A DNA stretch of 64,000 bases from DASZTV01 sp036268405 (GTDB lineage Bacteria; Actinomycetota; Actinomycetes; JAFAQI01): contig DATAUF010000121.1 in the NCBI GenBank assembly GCA_036268405.1, positions 1 through 64,000 on the forward strand, written 5' to 3'. The stretch's first letter is position 1; every line of letters begins with the position of its first letter. Under the pieces are notes generated by a model. That model was not told the DNA's origin and searched no databases. It worked only from the letters and a program-made list of their open reading frames with translations. Below, one piece after another: positions 33,596 to 41,895 of this stretch. The translations under genes were made by a program, and so were the position numbers.

Positions 33596-35248
33596 CTACT
33601 TGCCCTTGTACGGACGTCGCGGCGGCGGGTTGCCGCTCGGCCACGCCTGGAGCGTGTAGCGCTTGCTCGCGATGACGTACGCGCCCTTCTTGTTGTTGTA
33701 CGTCGAGACCGCGTCGGGGTTCCAGTAGATCTCGGCGCCGTCGAGTGTCGGAGTGAAGTGGTTGACCGGGAAGCCCCAGGTGCCGAACTCACCGGACCCA
33801 CCGGCGTACGAACGCATGCCGCGTTCGAAGTTCGCAGGCGTGAGATCAGGCCCGGCCTGCTGGATGCCCAGCGCCATCATGTACATCTGCGCATAGATCA
33901 GGTCCACGAGGTGAGCCGGTTCGTCGCTGCGCACCGCCTTGTACGCCGAGTATCCGAGCGTCGCCTGGTAGGGCAGGGTCGGGCCCTGGTAGGTCACTCC
34001 GATGGCATGTGACCACTCCTGCTGGTCGAACAGCTGCCCGACGATGTCCTGGTCGGTGAGCGCGACGCCCACCACCTGCCACTCGGGGAAGTAGTTCTGC
34101 TCGGCGGCGCGCTGCGTGAGGTAAACGGGGATGATCGGGTCGCAACCGCAGACGACCGTGGTGATGTGGTTGGCCTTCAGCTTCGCGATGATTCCCGCAG
34201 CCTGGTTTGCCAGGGTCGCGAGGTTGAGCTGGTAGGGGATGTTCAGCGGCGCCGGGTCGCCCGCAGCCTTGTAGATGTTCTGGCCGTTGTGAACGCACTC
34301 CTGGTACCAGGGGTTGTCCGGCGCGATCGTCGCGAACTTGCGCGTGGTGTTGACGAACTCCGAGCCGGCAAAGATTGCCTTCTTGCGAGCGAGCTGCCGC
34401 GTCGCGATCTCGGCCGCGGCGTCGCTGACACCGGTGCAGTCGGTCGCGATGCTCCACGCGTACGGCGCGCGCTGCTCCAGCCACTGTTGCGACATGTACG
34501 GGACGCCGAAGTTCACCACCTTGTCGCGCGACAGCGAGTCGCTGTACGGCTCGGTCGTGGCGCTCATGTCGGCGAAGGCCTTGATGCTCGTCGCGACCTT
34601 CAGCGCGTCGTCGCTCGCCTCCTGCTGACCGCCGCCCAGCAGCTCGTTGGTCTGTGAGCCCTGTCCCTTGTAGAAGTCGAACTTGATCTTGCGGCCGTAG
34701 AACTGGAAGTGCGTGTTGAAGTAGTCGGCCAGGCCTTCGATGGTGCGCTGGATGTCGGCGTTGGTGTCGGAGAACTGCGCGCCGCCGATTTGCGCGAGCG
34801 TCTGCTGGAAGCCCGGGTCTGACGTGACTCGGTAGGAGACGGTGATCGTCGATCGGGTGACGCCGCGACTGGTCGACCCGCCGTTGTTGCCGCTGAACGC
34901 CACGCATGCTGGTGAGTACGGGTCACCCTTGACCTGGGCACCCTGGCAGCCCTTCGGTGCCGCGATAGGTCCCGCGGGTCCGGTGGTTGCGCCACCCGTT
35001 CCCGGCACGCCACCGGTCTTGGCCGGCGCCGTGTCGCTCGGAATCGGCCCGCCGCCCGCTGAGGTCGCCGGACCTGTGCCGGTGCCGGGCACACCGGTGT
35101 CGCTCTGCGTCGTCACGGTCACCCGCTGTGGGGCGTCTGTCGGGACGAACGCCGCCATCAGCACGAATGCGACGAGCAGACAGGCGAGCGGGCCGTATCC
35201 GCGCAGCAACGGCCGCACGGGCGACGGGGAAGGGGAAAGGTTGCTCAT
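33596..35248 (-). CDS. ABC-importer substrate-binding protein (type 1 periplasmic binding fold)
   Basis: A 550-residue binding protein. One N-terminal membrane anchor (about residues 18-35) is followed by a Pro/Gly/Thr-rich linker with a paired-Cys motif (GCQGAQVKGDPYSPAC). A Leu/Ile/Val-binding-type bilobal domain occupies the rest (TITVSYRVTSDPGFQQTL and onward). The absence of a lipobox suggests tethering by the uncleaved anchor. It lies between the secreted anchored protein and the fused transporter in one leftward operon, so it is the receptor for that importer. It is longer than typical LivJ (about 370 residues) owing to insertions. Confidence 0.88.
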   Translation of the reverse strand: MSNLSPSPSPVRPLLRGYGPLACLLVAFVLMAAFVPTDAPQRVTVTTQSDTGVPGTGTGPATSAGGGPIPSDTAPAKTGGVPGTGGATTGPAGPIAAPKGCQGAQVKGDPYSPACVAFSGNNGGSTSRGVTRSTITVSYRVTSDPGFQQTLAQIGGAQFSDTNADIQRTIEGLADYFNTHFQFYGRKIKFDFYKGQGSQTNELLGGGQQEASDDALKVATSIKAFADMSATTEPYSDSLSRDKVVNFGVPYMSQQWLEQRAPYAWSIATDCTGVSDAAAEIATRQLARKKAIFAGSEFVNTTRKFATIAPDNPWYQECVHNGQNIYKAAGDPAPLNIPYQLNLATLANQAAGIIAKLKANHITTVVCGCDPIIPVYLTQRAAEQNYFPEWQVVGVALTDQDIVGQLFDQQEWSHAIGVTYQGPTLPYQATLGYSAYKAVRSDEPAHLVDLIYAQMYMMALGIQQAGPDLTPANFERGMRSYAGGSGEFGTWGFPVNHFTPTLDGAEIYWNPDAVSTYNNKKGAYVIASKRYTLQAWPSGNPPPRRPYKGK

Positions 35249-36687
35249 AGATCGATTGCCATCCTCGCCAGTCGACGTCGGCGTCGTACGACGAAATAGT
35301 CCGCACCTGCGATGCCGCCGAGCGTTGCGAGGGCGATCAAGCCGACGGCAAGACCGGCGCCCCGGCTGCAGGAAGGACTACCCGCCGGGCTCGTTGTCGA
35401 ACAGCTTGAGGCGACAGTTCGGGTCCCTGCGACTTGCGGGCTCGACACCGGTAGCGGCGCGCTCGAGGAGACGGGCAACGGGGGAATGGAGGTGCCGCCC
35501 GATGGTTCGGTCGCGGGAGGAGGTGTGACAGAGCCACCCAGTGACGGGGCGGGGCTGTCGCCATTTCCGAACGGGTTGGCATAGGTCTTGTTGTCGGTGG
35601 TCGCCGTCACGCCACCGACCTGCACGTCGAAGGCCCCGACCCCGTCAAACGCGGCAAGGAGGAGGTTCACCAGGCTGTAGACGCTGCCGATCGTGCAGAC
35701 CGCCTTGGTCGCGCTGTCGACGACGGCGCCGGCGAGCTGGGTGAGCACGAGGGTGATGAGCGGGTCGAGGACCTTAGCCACCGATGAGGTGGTGGCGATG
35801 CCGATGCTGAGCGGCGTCATCGCGATCACGCCGTCGACATCGGTGAACGTCGGAAGGTCGATGTGCAGGCCGGTGGCAGCGAGCGCCTTGTTGACCGACG
35901 TCAGCGTCGAGGCGAGCGAGGCGGTCGACGCCGTCGGCAGCTTGACCCCGGCCAGGGTCACCGAGCCGATGCTGAAGGAGGACGAATGGGCCGGCTTGCT
36001 GCCGGAGCGCAGTGCGATCTGCCAGTGCAACCCGTCGAGCTGCACCTTTCCGCCGAGCAGGTCGAGAGTTCCGAGATCTGCGGTCGCCTCTGCGATTCGC
36101 GCCTTCCCGGGAATGAGGTGCGCGTAGCTGTGGCTGGACAGGCCGGCGAGGGCCACGAGACCCGGCAGGTTGATACGGGTTCCGTCGAACTCGGCGGTGG
36201 CCGACTCGTGCGGCGCAGGTATGGCGGCGACGGACTCGCGGCCGGTGGAGACCTTCAGGGTGTCCGTGTCTGGGCCGGCCGCCGTCTTGTCGGCCCGGCT
36301 CGCACCGCTGTCGGACTCGGCGACCAGGGCCTTCGGTAGCTCTCCGGCGGTGACCGGCGCGGGGAGCGCGCTGCATTGCACTGCGAGCGTGCTTCCGATC
36401 ACCCCGAGATCGAGTGCCTGGCTGGAGGCCTGCGCGAGGTCGTTGGTGTAGATGGCCACCGAGCGGCCGACGGTGATGCTGGCGGCCAGGCCCGCGTCGC
36501 GTGGCGCGATCTGGAGCGACTGCGCGGTGGCGGTGGCAGTTCCCGGGACGAACGTCGTGCCGGTCGTGGCGTAGGCGGATCCTGCGGTCTGCGCAGCGAC
36601 CACTACGACGGCGAGCGCGGCAGTGCCGGCGACCGCGCGTTTGCGCAGGGCAAGCCCGACCCGCGGGACCCCGCGCTGCTGCACCAC
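35245..36687 (-). CDS. Secreted, C-terminally membrane-anchored protein in the importer operon
   Basis: A 480-residue exported protein. The signal peptide ends near SAYA-TTG (about residue 40). A long Ser/Thr/Ala-rich beta-type ectodomain with few Cys follows, then a Pro/Ser-rich stalk. The protein ends in a membrane helix plus a basic tail (RRRRRLAR). This is a surface-anchor architecture without an LPXTG motif, similar in style to choice-of-anchor proteins. The stop overlaps the binding-protein start (ATGA), so it is the first gene of the importer operon. A role in capturing or sensing the imported solute is possible. No family is recognised. Confidence 0.78.
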   Translation of the reverse strand: MVQQRGVPRVGLALRKRAVAGTAALAVVVVAAQTAGSAYATTGTTFVPGTATATAQSLQIAPRDAGLAASITVGRSVAIYTNDLAQASSQALDLGVIGSTLAVQCSALPAPVTAGELPKALVAESDSGASRADKTAAGPDTDTLKVSTGRESVAAIPAPHESATAEFDGTRINLPGLVALAGLSSHSYAHLIPGKARIAEATADLGTLDLLGGKVQLDGLHWQIALRSGSKPAHSSSFSIGSVTLAGVKLPTASTASLASTLTSVNKALAATGLHIDLPTFTDVDGVIAMTPLSIGIATTSSVAKVLDPLITLVLTQLAGAVVDSATKAVCTIGSVYSLVNLLLAAFDGVGAFDVQVGGVTATTDNKTYANPFGNGDSPAPSLGGSVTPPPATEPSGGTSIPPLPVSSSAPLPVSSPQVAGTRTVASSCSTTSPAGSPSCSRGAGLAVGLIALATLGGIAGADYFVVRRRRRLARMAIDL

Positions 36688-36748
36688 TCACGGACCATAA
36701 GAGCGCCAGACACGCGCGGCAAGGGTGGTCGGATCAGGCGCCTCGGCG

Positions 36749-36754
36749 TAGGCT
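36749..36754 (+). promoter_or_regulatory. Putative leaderless -10 element
   Basis: TAGGCT lies exactly 7 nt before the GTG start at 36762, with no ribosome-binding site between them. No convincing -35 is seen (TGGTCG at 36726-36731 is the best candidate). Confidence 0.35.
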
Positions 36755-36761
36755 AACTCGT

Positions 36762-39440
36762 GTGACCTCACTAAAACAACTGAGTAAATCCAGTTATGTG
36801 GTGGTCGGCGGCGGCGCGGCGGGGACGTTGGTGGCGACCCGGTTGCTGGATGAGTCAGCCCGGCGACACCTGCCGATGAGGGTCGCAATCGTCGAGTCGC
36901 GCGACTCGATCGGGCGTGGCGTTGCCTACTCCGCCACCGACCGGCGCCACACGCTCAATGTTCCTGCCTCGAAGATGTCGGCGTACCCGGAGGACGCCGA
37001 TCACTTCTTGCGGTGGCTCGCGGCGCATGGTCGCGAGGTTGGGGAGTACGACTTCGTTCCTCGACGCTGGTACGGCGAGTACCTCGAAGACGTACTGGGA
37101 ATCGCGACGCGACGCGCGACTGCCGCGGACCTGCACGTGGTCCAGGACCGCGTGATCGACATCGAACGCGTGGGCACCCGGTGCCGGGTGTTCCTGGCTT
37201 CCGGAACGGAGCTGGCTCCGGCCGATGGCGTCGTCCTCGCGCTTGGTCACCTTGGGATCGGCACGGAGTGGGCGCCGTCATCACTGCGGGATTCGTCTCG
37301 ATTCATCGCAGACCCGTGGCCGCCGGGGGTGCTCGAAACAGTTGACGATGACCAGGATGTCCTCTGCGTCGGCGCGGGCCTCACCATGGTCGACGTCGTT
37401 GCTGCGCTCGACCGGCCGGGCCGCGCCATTCACGTTGCCTCGCGTACCGGACATCTTCCGCGCCGTCACGCTGACGAGCTGCTGCCCGTCATGGAGGCAC
37501 CGGAGTTCTCCTCGGATGCGCCGGGCCTCGCTGAGCTGCGAGCGGTGATGGCGTCACATCTCGGGAAGGCCAAGCGCCGCTACGGCAACTGGCGGCCGGC
37601 CGTCGACAGCATCCGCGCGATCACCCCGAAGCTCTGGGACGGTCTCGGCGCGGACGACCGCGTTGAGTTCATGGCGCGGGATGCGCGGGCGTGGGACGCG
37701 GCTCGTCATCGCATTCCGCCTGCGGGCGCTGAACTGGTCGCGGCGGCGCGCGACGCAGGGCGACTCGTCTCGGTGACAGGTGAGGTGGTCGGCGCGACGG
37801 AATCCTCGTCGGGGATTGCCGTCGAGCTCACCGACGGCACCGTTCGTACGGTGGGAGCCGTCGTCAACTGCACCGGCCCTTGTGACCGGCCCGAGCGCAG
37901 CGCGGATGCGTTTGTCGGCGCGCTCCTTCAGCGTGGGCTCGTCCGTCCCGGTCCGCTCGGAATCGGCTTCGACACCTGCCAGGACGGGCGCGTGCTCGAC
38001 CGATCGGGGGAGTCCTCCGCGGCGGTGTTCACTCTCGGCGCGTTGCGAAAGGGCTCGCTGTGGGAGTCAACCGCGATGCCCGAGATCCGGGTGCAGGCGG
38101 CCGAGCTCGCCCGATGTCTCGTCGGGCCGGCGGTCACCAATCCGGTACGCCCTCGCGATCAGTACGGCCTGGTCGTGTCGACCACGGCCGATGCGGCCGA
38201 CATGTGGCGGCAGGCTCTCGATCGGATCCGCAGGGTGCAGTCCGGCGGGCCCGAGCTGCTGGCTGCGGCAGTCGAGGTCGATCCGGCCTTCGCGCTGGGA
38301 CATGCCGCGCTCGCGTTGCTCGCTCGTGAATGCGAGGCGGAGGTTGACGCGCTCGGCAGCCTTTCGGCTGCGGTCGACGCGCTTCGTCTGCGTGCCGACC
38401 CCCGGGAGATCAGCTTCGTGCGGATGGTCGAGGCACGCCTCACTCAGACAACGGCCGAGGGCGATCGCGAGCTGCTCCGTCACGTCCGGGAGTACCCGAC
38501 GGACTGCCTCGCGGTAAGCGTCGCCCTGCCGACCATCGCGTTCAGTGGCGTCGCGCAGCCACTTGAAGACGCCTGGCACCTGGTCGATGTGCTCGCACCG
38601 GCGTACGGCGACGACTGGTGGTTCAACAGCCTCGTCGCCTTCACGCGACAGGAGCAGGATCGCTTCGCCGAGGCGGATGCGTTCGCGGGGCGTGCGCTCG
38701 ACGCCGACCCGGCTGCGGGCCACGCCGCGCACGCGCGCGCCCACGTCACGTACGAGACCGGTGACCACGGCGCGGGCCTTGCCTGGCTGGACGCCTGGAT
38801 CGCCGAGCACGGGGACGATACGAACCACCGGGCGCACTACGCATGGCATGCCGCGCTGCATGAGATCGCGATGGACGACGTCGATGCGGCGTTGCGTCGC
38901 TATCACTCGCAGCTGGCGCCGCCATTCGTCACCGGCGCGCGGGCGCTCGTCGACTCAGTGTCGCTGTTGTGGCGGCTGCGGATGCTCGGGGTACCGGTCG
39001 GCGTAGATGATGTGCGTCCGGCGCTGGCGGCGGTTGACCGGTGCGTCTTCGACCGACCCGCCACTCTCTTCACCGCTTTGCATGCGGCGATCGGCCTTGC
39101 CGCCGTCGGCGACCTTGGTGCGCTCGGCCGGCTCGAGTCGTTCGCCGCCGACCATGAGAACCGCTCCTTCGCGATCGCGGTCGTCCCGCTCTGTCGCGGC
39201 CTTTCCGCGGTCGCTGGCGGGCGACCTGCCGATGCTGTTGGACCCCTTGCAGCGTTGCGCGTGATGGGCTTGCGCCGGTTCGGCGGCAGCGCGGCGCAAC
39301 AGGAAGTCGTCGAGGAGACGCTGCTTCACGTGCTCGTCGCCTCCGGGCGGCAGCCGGAGGCCGCGGCATTGATCGGTGAGCGCCATGCGCGGCGCGGGTC
39401 GCCTCTGGACGCTTCGCGGCTGGTTGCCCTGAAGCGGTAG
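36762..39440 (+). CDS. FAD/NAD(P)-binding oxidoreductase fused to a TTC38-like helical-repeat domain
   Basis: An 892-residue fusion. Residues 10-470 form a flavoprotein of the FAD/NAD(P)-binding (HpyO-like, PF13454) type: VVVGGGAAG at 13-21, GRGVAYSATD, the second dinucleotide site VLCVGAGLTMVDV, and NCTGPCDRP. Residues 480-892 resemble TTC38-type TPR proteins (LGHAALALLARECEAE, ARAHVTYETGDHGAGLAWLD, HYAWHAALHEIAMDDVDAAL). Such a pairing suggests a flavoenzyme bound to a peptide- or protein-binding scaffold. Substrate unknown. GTG at 36762 fits a leaderless transcript; upstream codons lack homology. It diverges from the importer operon. Confidence 0.83.
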   Translation: MTSLKQLSKSSYVVVGGGAAGTLVATRLLDESARRHLPMRVAIVESRDSIGRGVAYSATDRRHTLNVPASKMSAYPEDADHFLRWLAAHGREVGEYDFVPRRWYGEYLEDVLGIATRRATAADLHVVQDRVIDIERVGTRCRVFLASGTELAPADGVVLALGHLGIGTEWAPSSLRDSSRFIADPWPPGVLETVDDDQDVLCVGAGLTMVDVVAALDRPGRAIHVASRTGHLPRRHADELLPVMEAPEFSSDAPGLAELRAVMASHLGKAKRRYGNWRPAVDSIRAITPKLWDGLGADDRVEFMARDARAWDAARHRIPPAGAELVAAARDAGRLVSVTGEVVGATESSSGIAVELTDGTVRTVGAVVNCTGPCDRPERSADAFVGALLQRGLVRPGPLGIGFDTCQDGRVLDRSGESSAAVFTLGALRKGSLWESTAMPEIRVQAAELARCLVGPAVTNPVRPRDQYGLVVSTTADAADMWRQALDRIRRVQSGGPELLAAAVEVDPAFALGHAALALLARECEAEVDALGSLSAAVDALRLRADPREISFVRMVEARLTQTTAEGDRELLRHVREYPTDCLAVSVALPTIAFSGVAQPLEDAWHLVDVLAPAYGDDWWFNSLVAFTRQEQDRFAEADAFAGRALDADPAAGHAAHARAHVTYETGDHGAGLAWLDAWIAEHGDDTNHRAHYAWHAALHEIAMDDVDAALRRYHSQLAPPFVTGARALVDSVSLLWRLRMLGVPVGVDDVRPALAAVDRCVFDRPATLFTALHAAIGLAAVGDLGALGRLESFAADHENRSFAIAVVPLCRGLSAVAGGRPADAVGPLAALRVMGLRRFGGSAAQQEVVEETLLHVLVASGRQPEAAALIGERHARRGSPLDASRLVALKR

Positions 39441-39515
39441 TTCGAAACACAACAGCGCATTGACGGCGCGAGGTCCTTTGGTTGGTCCGGATTCCGGCCG
39501 CCGTTCCACTTGTCC

Positions 39516-39524
39516 TGTGGATAA
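39516..39524 (-). promoter_or_regulatory. DnaA-box-like 9-mer upstream of the DUF222 gene
   Basis: The plus strand TGTGGATAA equals TTATCCACA, the classic DnaA R1 box, on the minus strand. Together with the two related 9-mers at 172-209 it places DnaA-like motifs upstream of both DUF222-type genes in the window. Confidence 0.4.
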
Positions 39525-39586
39525 GAATTGTTGAGATTTCTTTTGGTACCAACTGATTCAGGGCCGAAACTGTCGTACCCGGGTCG

Positions 39587-39592
39587 TAGGTT
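39587..39592 (+). promoter_or_regulatory. Putative leaderless -10 element of the DUF222 gene
   Basis: TAGGTT ends exactly 7 nt before the ATG at 39600, and no ribosome-binding site is present. Unlike the left-edge gene, no LexA box is seen here. Confidence 0.4.
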
Positions 39593-39599
39593 TCGTGGC

Positions 39600-40784
39600 A
39601 TGGCAAGCCGGTCGGTCGAGCAGCTTCGTTGCTCGGTGGGTGCGGTCCTCGGCGAGGATCCGCACGGCCAGCCGGACTGTCTGGTCCTTGAGGACACCGA
39701 GGTGTTGCTCGCCGTGCAACGTCAGCTCGACGGTGCGCTGGCCGCCCGCCTGCAGGTGATCGACGCTCGTGACGCGACCACCAGCGAACGTGGCCGTTGC
39801 ACCCGGGGGTGGCTGGTTGAGGAGCTGCAGCTGTCCGGTCCCGACGCCCGCGGCCGGCTGCGGGTGGCGCGGGCCGGGGTCGCACGCCCGGCGGTGATCG
39901 AGGCGCTGCGCGGTGGGGAGATCGGTCACGACCACGCGAAGGTGATCCTCAATTTCCTGCCCAAGCTTCCCGACGCCGACGCGAAGGACCACGCCGAGAA
40001 GCTGCTGCTGGACGCGGCGAAGGTCACCGACCCCACCACGATGACCCGTGGCCTGCGCGAGCTCGCGGACCGGTTGTGCCTGAACGAGACCGCGGAACAA
40101 CGCGCGGCGCGGCGCCACGCCGACCGGTGGCTGCGGTTCACCGAAACCTTCAACGGGATGACCCGCTTCGACGGGATGCTCGACCCGGTCCAAGCCACCA
40201 TCGTGCAGACCGCGCTCGCGCCGCTGTCCCAGCGGGCCGGGGAACACGACGACCGGACCATCGGGCAACGCCGCGCCGACGCGCTCGTGGACCTCGCCAC
40301 CATGGCCATGAACCGCGGGGATCTGCCCGACACCGCCGGGGAACCCACCCAGCTCGTGGTCCAGACGTTCCTCGCCGACCTGACCCGCCGCCTGCAAGCC
40401 GGCGACACCTGCCACTCCACGCTGGGCGGCACCCCGATCACCCCCAACACCGTGCGGATGCTCGCCTGCGACGCCGGGATCATCCCCGCCGTGATGGGCG
40501 GACCCTCCGAAGTCCTCGACCTCGGCCGGTCCACCCGCACCTGGTCACGCGCGCAACGCAAAGCCGCGAAACTTCGCGCGAACAACCACTGCGAAGCCCC
40601 GCTATGCCAAGCCGCCATCGAACGATGCCAACTCCACCACGAACAACAGTGGGCCGAACACCACGGCCCCACCGACCTCGACAACGGCATCTACCTCTGC
40701 ACCTACCACCACCGACTCACCCACCACACCCCCTGGACCATCACCAGAAACCATGCCGGCAGAGTCGAGATCCGGCGGACGTAG
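39600..40784 (+). CDS. DUF222 / HNH endonuclease (13E12 repeat family)
   Basis: A 394-residue protein. The N-terminal helical DUF222 domain includes LLAVQRQLDGALAARLQVID and HDHAKVILNFLPKLPD. The C-terminal HNH nuclease motif has CEAPLC, LHHEQQWAEHHGPTDLDNGI and LCTYHHRLTHH, giving the His/Asn/His and metal-binding residues. Members are abundant, multicopy and often strain-specific in actinobacteria, and they behave like mobile or selfish endonuclease genes. Codon use in the 3' half is strongly biased to C-ending codons, sharper than in neighbours. The gene abuts the remains of a TIGR03086-like gene, hinting that its arrival damaged that locus. Confidence 0.92.
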   Translation: MASRSVEQLRCSVGAVLGEDPHGQPDCLVLEDTEVLLAVQRQLDGALAARLQVIDARDATTSERGRCTRGWLVEELQLSGPDARGRLRVARAGVARPAVIEALRGGEIGHDHAKVILNFLPKLPDADAKDHAEKLLLDAAKVTDPTTMTRGLRELADRLCLNETAEQRAARRHADRWLRFTETFNGMTRFDGMLDPVQATIVQTALAPLSQRAGEHDDRTIGQRRADALVDLATMAMNRGDLPDTAGEPTQLVVQTFLADLTRRLQAGDTCHSTLGGTPITPNTVRMLACDAGIIPAVMGGPSEVLDLGRSTRTWSRAQRKAAKLRANNHCEAPLCQAAIERCQLHHEQQWAEHHGPTDLDNGIYLCTYHHRLTHHTPWTITRNHAGRVEIRRT

Positions 40785-40812
40785 AGCCTTCGGCCTTCCG
40801 GCTAGCGCCGCC

Positions 40813-40935
40813 GCGCACCGTCCAATCGCTACAGGGTGTCGGTGCCGACTACTGGGCGGGGTCGATGTTGTCGATCAGAATCCCGACCGCTTGGAACGAG
40901 CGATCGAGCATGTCGATCGGACTTGTGGAACTCAC
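40813..40935 (-). pseudogene. Remnant of a DinB/TIGR03086-type (maleylpyruvate isomerase-like) gene
   Basis: Starting from GTG at 40935, the frame reads VSSTSPIDMLDRSFQAVGIL and then IDNIDPAQ before a TAG at 40849-40851. It continues in the same frame with SAPTPCSDWTVR. In intact family members this region reads like PDQW-x-x-PTPC-x-x-WTVRD, so the TAG stands exactly where a conserved Trp (TGG) is expected. Similarity ends at about 40813, 29 bp from the DUF222 stop. The fragment directly follows the rhodanese gene (9 bp) and was probably the last gene of the sulfur operon before truncation. Confidence 0.65.
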
Positions 40936-40944
40936 AGATTGACG

Positions 40945-41319
40945 TTAGGCGGTCTGCGTCGGAAGGCCGGCGGCACGCCAGGCTCGGAAGCCTCCGGCGA
41001 GGTCGGTGGCGCGCCAGATGCCGAGCTGCTGAAGCGCCGACGCAGCGAGACTCGACGCGTACCCCTCATTGCAGAACAGCACGATCCACGCGTCGCACGA
41101 CGCGTCGGCGATACGCGCCTCGGATGCCGGGTCGAGTCGCCACTCCAGGACGTTGCGGTCGATGACCAGAGCTCCTGGGATGAGGCCTTCGATCACCCGG
41201 TTGACCTCGGGCCGGATGTCGACGAGGAGCGCACCTTCGCGCTGCGCGGCTGCGGCTTCCTTTGGGTCGAGCCGGCGCAGTCGCGTCCGCGCGTCCGCCA
41301 GCACCTCGTTGATCGTCAC
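40945..41319 (-). CDS. Single-domain rhodanese (sulfurtransferase)
   Basis: A 124-residue rhodanese-fold protein with the active-site loop C83-NEGYAS, the conserved LVDIRPEVN near residue 32, and a C-terminal DLAGGFRAWRAAGLP strand-helix. It carries persulfide sulfur on Cys83 between donors and acceptors such as thiols or cyanide. The GTG start overlaps the cysteine dioxygenase stop (GTGA). The pairing with a cysteine dioxygenase and an MBL-rhodanese points to cysteine/persulfide catabolism. Confidence 0.9.
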   Translation of the reverse strand: MTINEVLADARTRLRRLDPKEAAAAQREGALLVDIRPEVNRVIEGLIPGALVIDRNVLEWRLDPASEARIADASCDAWIVLFCNEGYASSLAASALQQLGIWRATDLAGGFRAWRAAGLPTQTA

Positions 41320-41855
41320 GCCGAGATCGCTCCCTGGCGGGCGGACTGGCTGTCGTCCCGGGTCGACACCGTTCGCAGCCGGGCAAGCCCGCTCGGGTGT
41401 TGCGCGTAGAACGACATTGCGGACAACGGAGGGGAGTACGCATGCAGGCTTACCGCCGCGGCCGGTCCGGCGTTGTAGACGTCGTGCACCGTCGTGGGTG
41501 CGATCGCGACCGAGTTGCCGGCGGTCACGATGGTGGTCGTCGTGTCGAGCGGGGAGTCCGGGACCGCGCGGATCTCGGTAAGTGCGCCCTGCACGACGAC
41601 GAATGCGCCCGAGGATCCCCCGTGGTCGTGCAGCTCCGTCCCCTGGCCGGTGAGCCAGCCGAGCAGCCAGATGTCGGCGGTGTCGTCGCCGTGCAGCCGT
41701 CGCCACCAACGCCCGCACGCATCGAAGCGCGCCAGGCTTTGCCACTGCGACGCGCGATCGGCTAGTCGCTCGAGGACGATCGCGAGCTGGTCTGCGTCGA
41801 GGCGCGACTGAGCCGGGAGAGTCCGTGTGGGCCGTAGTCGTTGGGGGAGTGCCAT
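41316..41855 (-). CDS. Cysteine dioxygenase type I
   Basis: A 179-residue cupin with the 3-His iron site of cysteine dioxygenase: His76 and His78 in LHDHGGSSGAF, and His124 in TTVHDVYN. Tyr150 may be the active-site Tyr. The WLLGWLTGQGTELHDH segment is typical of the bacterial enzyme. It oxidises cysteine (or a related thiol) to the sulfinate using O2. A 16-20 bp palindromic region directly precedes the ATG. It is coupled to the rhodanese gene and lies 35 bp after the MBL-rhodanese gene. Confidence 0.88.
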   Translation of the reverse strand: MALPQRLRPTRTLPAQSRLDADQLAIVLERLADRASQWQSLARFDACGRWWRRLHGDDTADIWLLGWLTGQGTELHDHGGSSGAFVVVQGALTEIRAVPDSPLDTTTTIVTAGNSVAIAPTTVHDVYNAGPAAAVSLHAYSPPLSAMSFYAQHPSGLARLRTVSTRDDSQSARQGAISA

Positions 41856-41856
41856 G

Positions 41857-41876
41857 GCATTACTATACCATAATGC
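41857..41876. promoter_or_regulatory. Palindrome at the cysteine dioxygenase start
   Basis: GCATTA-N8-TAATGC, AT-rich within a GC-rich region, sits directly against the cysteine dioxygenase ATG (41855). Its symmetry suits an operator for a sulfur-responsive repressor of the ArsR/BigR or CsoR/CstR kind. No such regulator gene is in the window. Confidence 0.4.
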
Positions 41877-41879
41877 TCA

Positions 41880-41895
41880 AGTAACTCTGGTTACT
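41880..41895. promoter_or_regulatory. Perfect inverted repeat AGTAAC-TCTG-GTTACT
   Basis: A perfect 6-bp repeat spans the stop codon of the MBL-rhodanese gene, next to the palindrome at 41857-41876. It could be a second operator half or a short hairpin separating the two genes. Confidence 0.4.
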
